Of a DNA stretch of 64,000 nt, positions 60,690 to 64,000 are shown in pieces; position 1 is the stretch's first letter; every line of letters begins with the position of its first letter. The notes under the pieces are model-generated. The model saw nothing but the letters and a program-made list of their open reading frames with translations. It was not told the DNA's origin and made no database searches. The stretch spans positions 682,001 through 746,000 of the forward strand of contig JAHDVF020001353.1 of NCBI GenBank assembly GCA_022606425.2. The letters are read 5' to 3'. The position numbers and the translations under genes are program-made. Origin of the DNA: Lepidostoma basale (taxonomy: Eukaryota; Arthropoda; Insecta; Trichoptera; Lepidostomatidae).

Positions 60690-60908
60690 CTAACAAACTA
60701 ACTAACTAACCATCACGCCGTCTTCCTGAAAGGTTGGGCGGAAAGAATGGACTGCCACACTTTAACCGATGCGGCACTCCATGCTTCTTTTTTAACCCCC
60801 GCGAGAGAGGGGCGGTGTGATGGGTTGCGAACCTCATCGCCACCAATAGGCATCTACCGCGCACATTTAGATCGTCCAACGTCCACAAAATAAATCTTAA
60901 ATAAATCA
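60690..60908 (-). mobile_element. Unit B copy
   Basis: Same 185-base layout as 46605-46795 with AACT tail at 60695-60710; the CGTCTCC block is altered. Confidence 0.7.
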
Positions 60909-60914
60909 TATAAA

Positions 60915-61150
60915 ATATAATGACGAATTTTTATGAATTAAAACACTGTACTGTTAAAATTAGTATTATAAATATATTTAAAAATATATGTAGGGGAAAA
61001 AAGGATGAACGAAGAAAGTATATCAGTTAATATCGTTCTCCAGATGATGAAGGTGTAAAGCCTTCGAAACATGTCGAGAAAAATAAACTAGAAAGGGGAA
61101 AAACAGTGTTTTAATTCATAAAAATTCTTCATTATGGAATTCCACAGTGT
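60915..61150 (+). repeat. TTCTC-family hammerhead repeat
   Basis: Motif 61035-61080 (plus): stem I TTCTC/GAGAA fully paired, CAGATGA (U4 to A), T, stem II GAAGG/CCTTC with loop TGTAAAG, GAAAC, ATGTC. A partial inverted partner (ATGACGAATTTTTATGAATT) lies at 60920. Confidence 0.6.
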
Positions 61151-61204
61151 TAACGCCTTATGTTTATATAAAATTTTAAATGATCTCAAATAAAATAATA
61201 AAAT

Positions 61205-61440
61205 AAAAATAATTTCACACATAATGTTCTTCTTCTGCCAGTTCCATGTTTCGCTTCCGTACATTAGGGTTGGGACCGACTTTCCGACATTTATCATTGA
61301 ATCATTTAACTTGCATACCTCATACATTCTCGACACCAAGACTTGTAATTCGTCCGCACTATCCGCAACGAGAACGGCATCGTCCGCGTAAAGCAGACAA
61401 TTTACAGACAAATCAATCATCTTAGCACCAGCATTTATTA
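61205..61440 (-). mobile_element. LINE-A with internal deletion
   Basis: The minus strand reads NCLLYADDAVLVADSADELQ, VLVSRMYEVCKLNDSMINVG, then jumps to SVPTLMYGSETWNWQKK: about 330 bases between the YADD region and the YGSEAWN region are gone, leaving an open frame across the junction. Confidence 0.8.
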
Positions 61441-61685
61441 TTTATTAAAATATCAGAATACAGAAATATTTCTTATCTTCAAATTCAGCTCGAAATATAA
61501 TATTTGAACTTCCGACACTGAAAGCTATAAATCACCAATGAAGCAAATGTTGCAGATACGTTTATGCAAAGTTTGCACCGCCAACTCCGCACATTACGAG
61601 TAAGACTTGTGCATTTGGCGCAACGTACTACGTATAACGTAGATTGCACGGGGAATGAGGTGGGGAAAATACAACCAATTTTTTG
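61441..61685. other. Spacer
   Basis: No gene or repeat match. Confidence 0.4.
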
Positions 61686-61686
61686 A

Positions 61687-62225
61687 ATAACTAACTAACC
61701 ATCACGCCGTTTCCCCGTAGGGATAGTCAGAGAGGACGGATCGCCACATTGTTCTATCCTGGCATAATTCTCGCGCCTCTTCTACATTCACACATCGTGA
61801 CATGCACGCTCGTCGATTGTTCCTACTTCGAACATGGCCGCCTTTCAGTAATTGATTAATTTGGCCTTCCTCGACTTATTTTCCCATTCACGATACTTGT
61901 TTATATCTTTTTAACCATTCTTCCCTCATCCATTCGTTCCATGTGTCCAAACCATCTTAGTGACCCTTTCTTAATTTTATTTATCACGCATTCATCCGCC
62001 TTACGTTCCTTTCTTACTTCATCATTAGATATTCTATCATACATTGTTTTTCCGCACATTATTATTAGCGACCTCATTTCTACGGCATTTATCCTACTTT
62101 CATCCTTCTTCTACAAACTCCAAGCTTCACTTCCATACATAAAGGTCGGAACTAGAACTCCATTGTGCACTGCCATCTTTGCTTCAGTCGATATATTTAG
62201 CGGTATTGACTTGGAACATAATGGA
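61687..62225 (-). mobile_element. LINE-A 3' half
   Basis: Full 3' half in antisense: AACT tail, hairpin, RACMSRCVNVEEARELCQD-like, RGRPN, GHMERMDEGRMVKK-like, RSLIIMCGKTMYDRISNDEV and VPTFMYGSEAWSL-like. Closest to the copy at 48735. Confidence 0.85.
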
Positions 62226-62508
62226 ACCTGATTAATTGCCAAAACTCTCTAATTGGCAAAAAAGTTCCGGTCCCACCACCTTATGGTCCATATTCCGATA
62301 TCACGCGTTTGCGTTGAAAAATAATCGTTTTGTTTGTTTTGATGGTGTCTTGAGATTCATATTCGCCTTCTCCACGCCGAATTTAAATTGTAGTAAAAAC
62401 GGTATTCTGTAAAAATGAATCATATACTGTAGGAAACACATCCTGAAAAATATTGATCATTTTTATTAAGTGTCAATTTTATTTAGGTATGTGCTTTCTT
62501 CGGCAACC
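62226..62508. other. Spacer
   Basis: No gene or repeat match. Confidence 0.4.
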
Positions 62509-62509
62509 C

Positions 62510-62640
62510 CCAACGACGATTTTATTATAGCATTTGAGATAACGAGTCAGTGAGGTTCAATGCTATTTTTATCGTGACGTGTCGGTATCGGCTGATGACT
62601 GTCCAGTGTAAAAGGACCTTTTAGGCACTAAAATCTCTTT
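62510..62640 (+). repeat. Repeat shared with 14381-14525
   Basis: Contains CTGATGACTGTCCAGTGTAA and AAGGACC, so a CTGATGA core with a GTCC/GGAC stem, but no GAAAC in register. Confidence 0.5.
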
Positions 62641-62859
62641 TATTGGAAAAAAGAAACCTGTTTAATTGAACTCGACATTCTGTCCCTACACCTCTGTAAT
62701 TGGAGAGCACTGCCTTCTCGATCTCTGTAAATTGACAACTCCTCTGTTTTTGTTCTGTACTTATCGAAGGTGGTGCATTTTAGATCATAATGTTTCACAA
62801 ACGTAAATATAACGGCCTTGGATGGACAGTCACGTTGTCCTACATCGTCTCTTGCACAC

Positions 62860-62950
62860 ACATCAATTTCTTCGACTCCTCGCGTGATCGGCACTTAATA
62901 TTCTGATAGGATATGGCAGCAAGCTGCCGAAACCGTTCGAAGCCATTAAC
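62860..62950. repeat. LINE-A scrap followed by hammerhead-like hairpin
   Basis: 62865-62900 is an antisense LINE-A scrap. 62904-62942 reads TATGGCAGCAAGCTGCCGAA then ACCGTTC, the 3' part of the CCGGT-family motif with stem GGCAGC/GCTGCC; the first core element is missing. Confidence 0.4.
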
Positions 62951-62989
62951 CTTTGTGGAATTTAACTAAGCTTGAAGCTTAGAGCTGGC

Positions 62990-63455
62990 TTAACGAAGTT
63001 TGGAGCTCCTGAAAGCAGGATAAACGCCGTAGAAATGAGATCACTAAGAAGAATGTGCGGGGAAACGTTCTATGATAGAATACCGAACGATGAAATAAGA
63101 AAAAAATGTAAGGCAGGTGACTGCATCGTGGAAAAAATTAAAAAAGGATCCATGAGATGGTTTGGACACATGGAACGAATGGATGAGAGTAGAATGGTTA
63201 AGAAGTTGAACACAAGCAGCGTGAGTGGAAAAAGAAGCCGAGGACGACCGAGGAAAACATGGCATCACCAAATTAATTAATTACTAAAAGGCGGCCACAT
63301 TCAAAGTCGGAATAATCGACGTGCGTGCATGGTACGATGTATGAATGTAGAGGAAGCCCAAGAGGTATGCCAGGACAGGCCAGTGTGGCGATCCATTCTC
63401 TGTCAACCCCTCCGGGGAAATGGCGTGATCGTTAGTTAGTTAGTTAGTTAATATA
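62990..63455 (+). mobile_element. LINE-A 3' half
   Basis: The plus strand reads ESRINAVEMRSLRRMCGETF, YDRIPNDEIRKKCKAGDCIV, WFGHMERMDESRMVKKLNTS, RGRPRKTWHHQIN, then a stop, RRACMVRCMNVEEAQ, hairpin and (TTAG)n. Nearly matches the antisense copy at 22842-23330 and the copy at 46796. Confidence 0.85.
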
Positions 63456-63760
63456 TTATAATAGTATGTAACACTGTGGTCTCATACACGCCAAAAGGTT
63501 TTTCCGATCATTTTTATGAAATTTCGCTCGTTCAAATGGAAAACATTAATGTCTCCAAAATGCTTATTGTAGTTGTCACAAATTCGATACATTGCCGCGC
63601 TCTGAGCGTAGTTAGTGCGATAAACATTAAGATGGAAAACTTGGCTCGCGGGGTGTCTTGTGCAAGACATAGGGGTATCGAGTGTCAATTTTCAAAGAAG
63701 TTCAGAGTTGTTAATTTTAAAGTGAGTAATTTTATGAAGCAATAACATATCATTAAGAGT
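63450..63760 (-). mobile_element. LINE-D C-terminal end
   Basis: The minus strand reads YRTNYAQSAAMYRICDNYNK then INVFHLNERNFIKMIGK: the end of a Jockey-type ORF2. Collinear with 18600-18850. Confidence 0.65.
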
Positions 63761-64000
63761 ACGTCTATTTTTATTAATTAAAACACTGATTTTTTCCATT
63801 TTTATATCGTTCTATGTTTTCCAATCTTAAAACTTGTGTGTTTCTTACTAAAGCGTGCACCTACATTTTACTTCTAACAAGATATGTATATCGCAGCAGA
63901 AGTCTAAGCTGGTTTGCTTTTAAAGTTCCTAATGAATAATATTATAATTTCTCCAACATATCGCGAACTAATTAATAACTCCTCCGCGTCTAGGGAGCAC
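63761..64000. other. Spacer with a hammerhead-repeat scrap
   Basis: 63775-63815 (ATTAAAACACTGATTTTTTCC, ATATCGTTC) is the flank of the TTCTC family without its core. The rest is unmatched. Confidence 0.4.

Overview
The window is AT-rich, repeat-dominated animal DNA, most likely from an insect or another arthropod. The evidence is the mix of mobile elements: mariner elements of several lineages, Jockey/CR1-like and RTE-like LINEs, a tRNA-derived SINE, IS630-type transposases, piggyBac, hAT, PIF/Harbinger-like and pogo-like ends, and Penelope/retrozyme-type repeats with hammerhead-like motifs. The species cannot be named from sequence alone. I see no intact host gene, no rRNA and no convincing functional tRNA gene. 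Almost every open frame longer than 60 codons is a transposase or reverse-transcriptase fragment or its antisense shadow.

The commonest component is one LINE family (LINE-A), about 30 pieces on both strands. It has a YADD reverse transcriptase, a conserved C-terminal domain and a 3' end made of a CCCC/GGGG hairpin followed by (TTAG)n or (TTG)n. Other LINE families are named here by letter only: J (TTTGA tail), K, D, C (AWNNLP motif, ATT tail), G and H (GAAG tails), L, R and S. A short unit (B) ends in the LINE-A 3' end. A tRNA-derived SINE ends in the 3' end of LINE-K.

Region by region: 1-4.7 kb holds nested LINEs and a fold-back element (F1). 4.7-7.8 kb holds CpG-rich unique DNA and a TIR transposon with a short N-terminal transposase-like frame. 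7.8-12.9 kb holds hammerhead repeats, F2, a LINE-in-LINE insertion and a mariner inside a SINE. 13-19 kb is mostly unique DNA plus LINE pieces. 19.3-25 kb holds F4, a near full-length mariner, an IS630-type transposase split by a LINE, two LINE-A copies tail to tail, and the 1 kb fold-back F5. 25-34 kb holds LINE-K, a mariner MITE, a hAT element with a perfect 8 bp duplication, a TTAA element, and a deleted mariner in a minisatellite. 34-50 kb holds LINE fragments, a SINE, a 290 bp palindrome and hammerhead repeats. 50-64 kb holds a pogo-like end, hammerhead repeats, piggyBac pieces, further MITEs and LINE-A copies.

The most interesting content is a set of at least 25 hammerhead-ribozyme-like motifs in several sequence families. 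They share the CTGANGA and GAAA core elements, base-paired and covarying stem II sequences and a palindromic third stem, and are often arranged as inverted pairs. Second is the F family: inverted repeats plus a one-sided tail, flanked by 9-12 bp duplications, which suggests copying through RNA rather than cut-and-paste. Several insertions have target duplications, and some have an unoccupied counterpart elsewhere in the window, so their order of arrival can be read directly.
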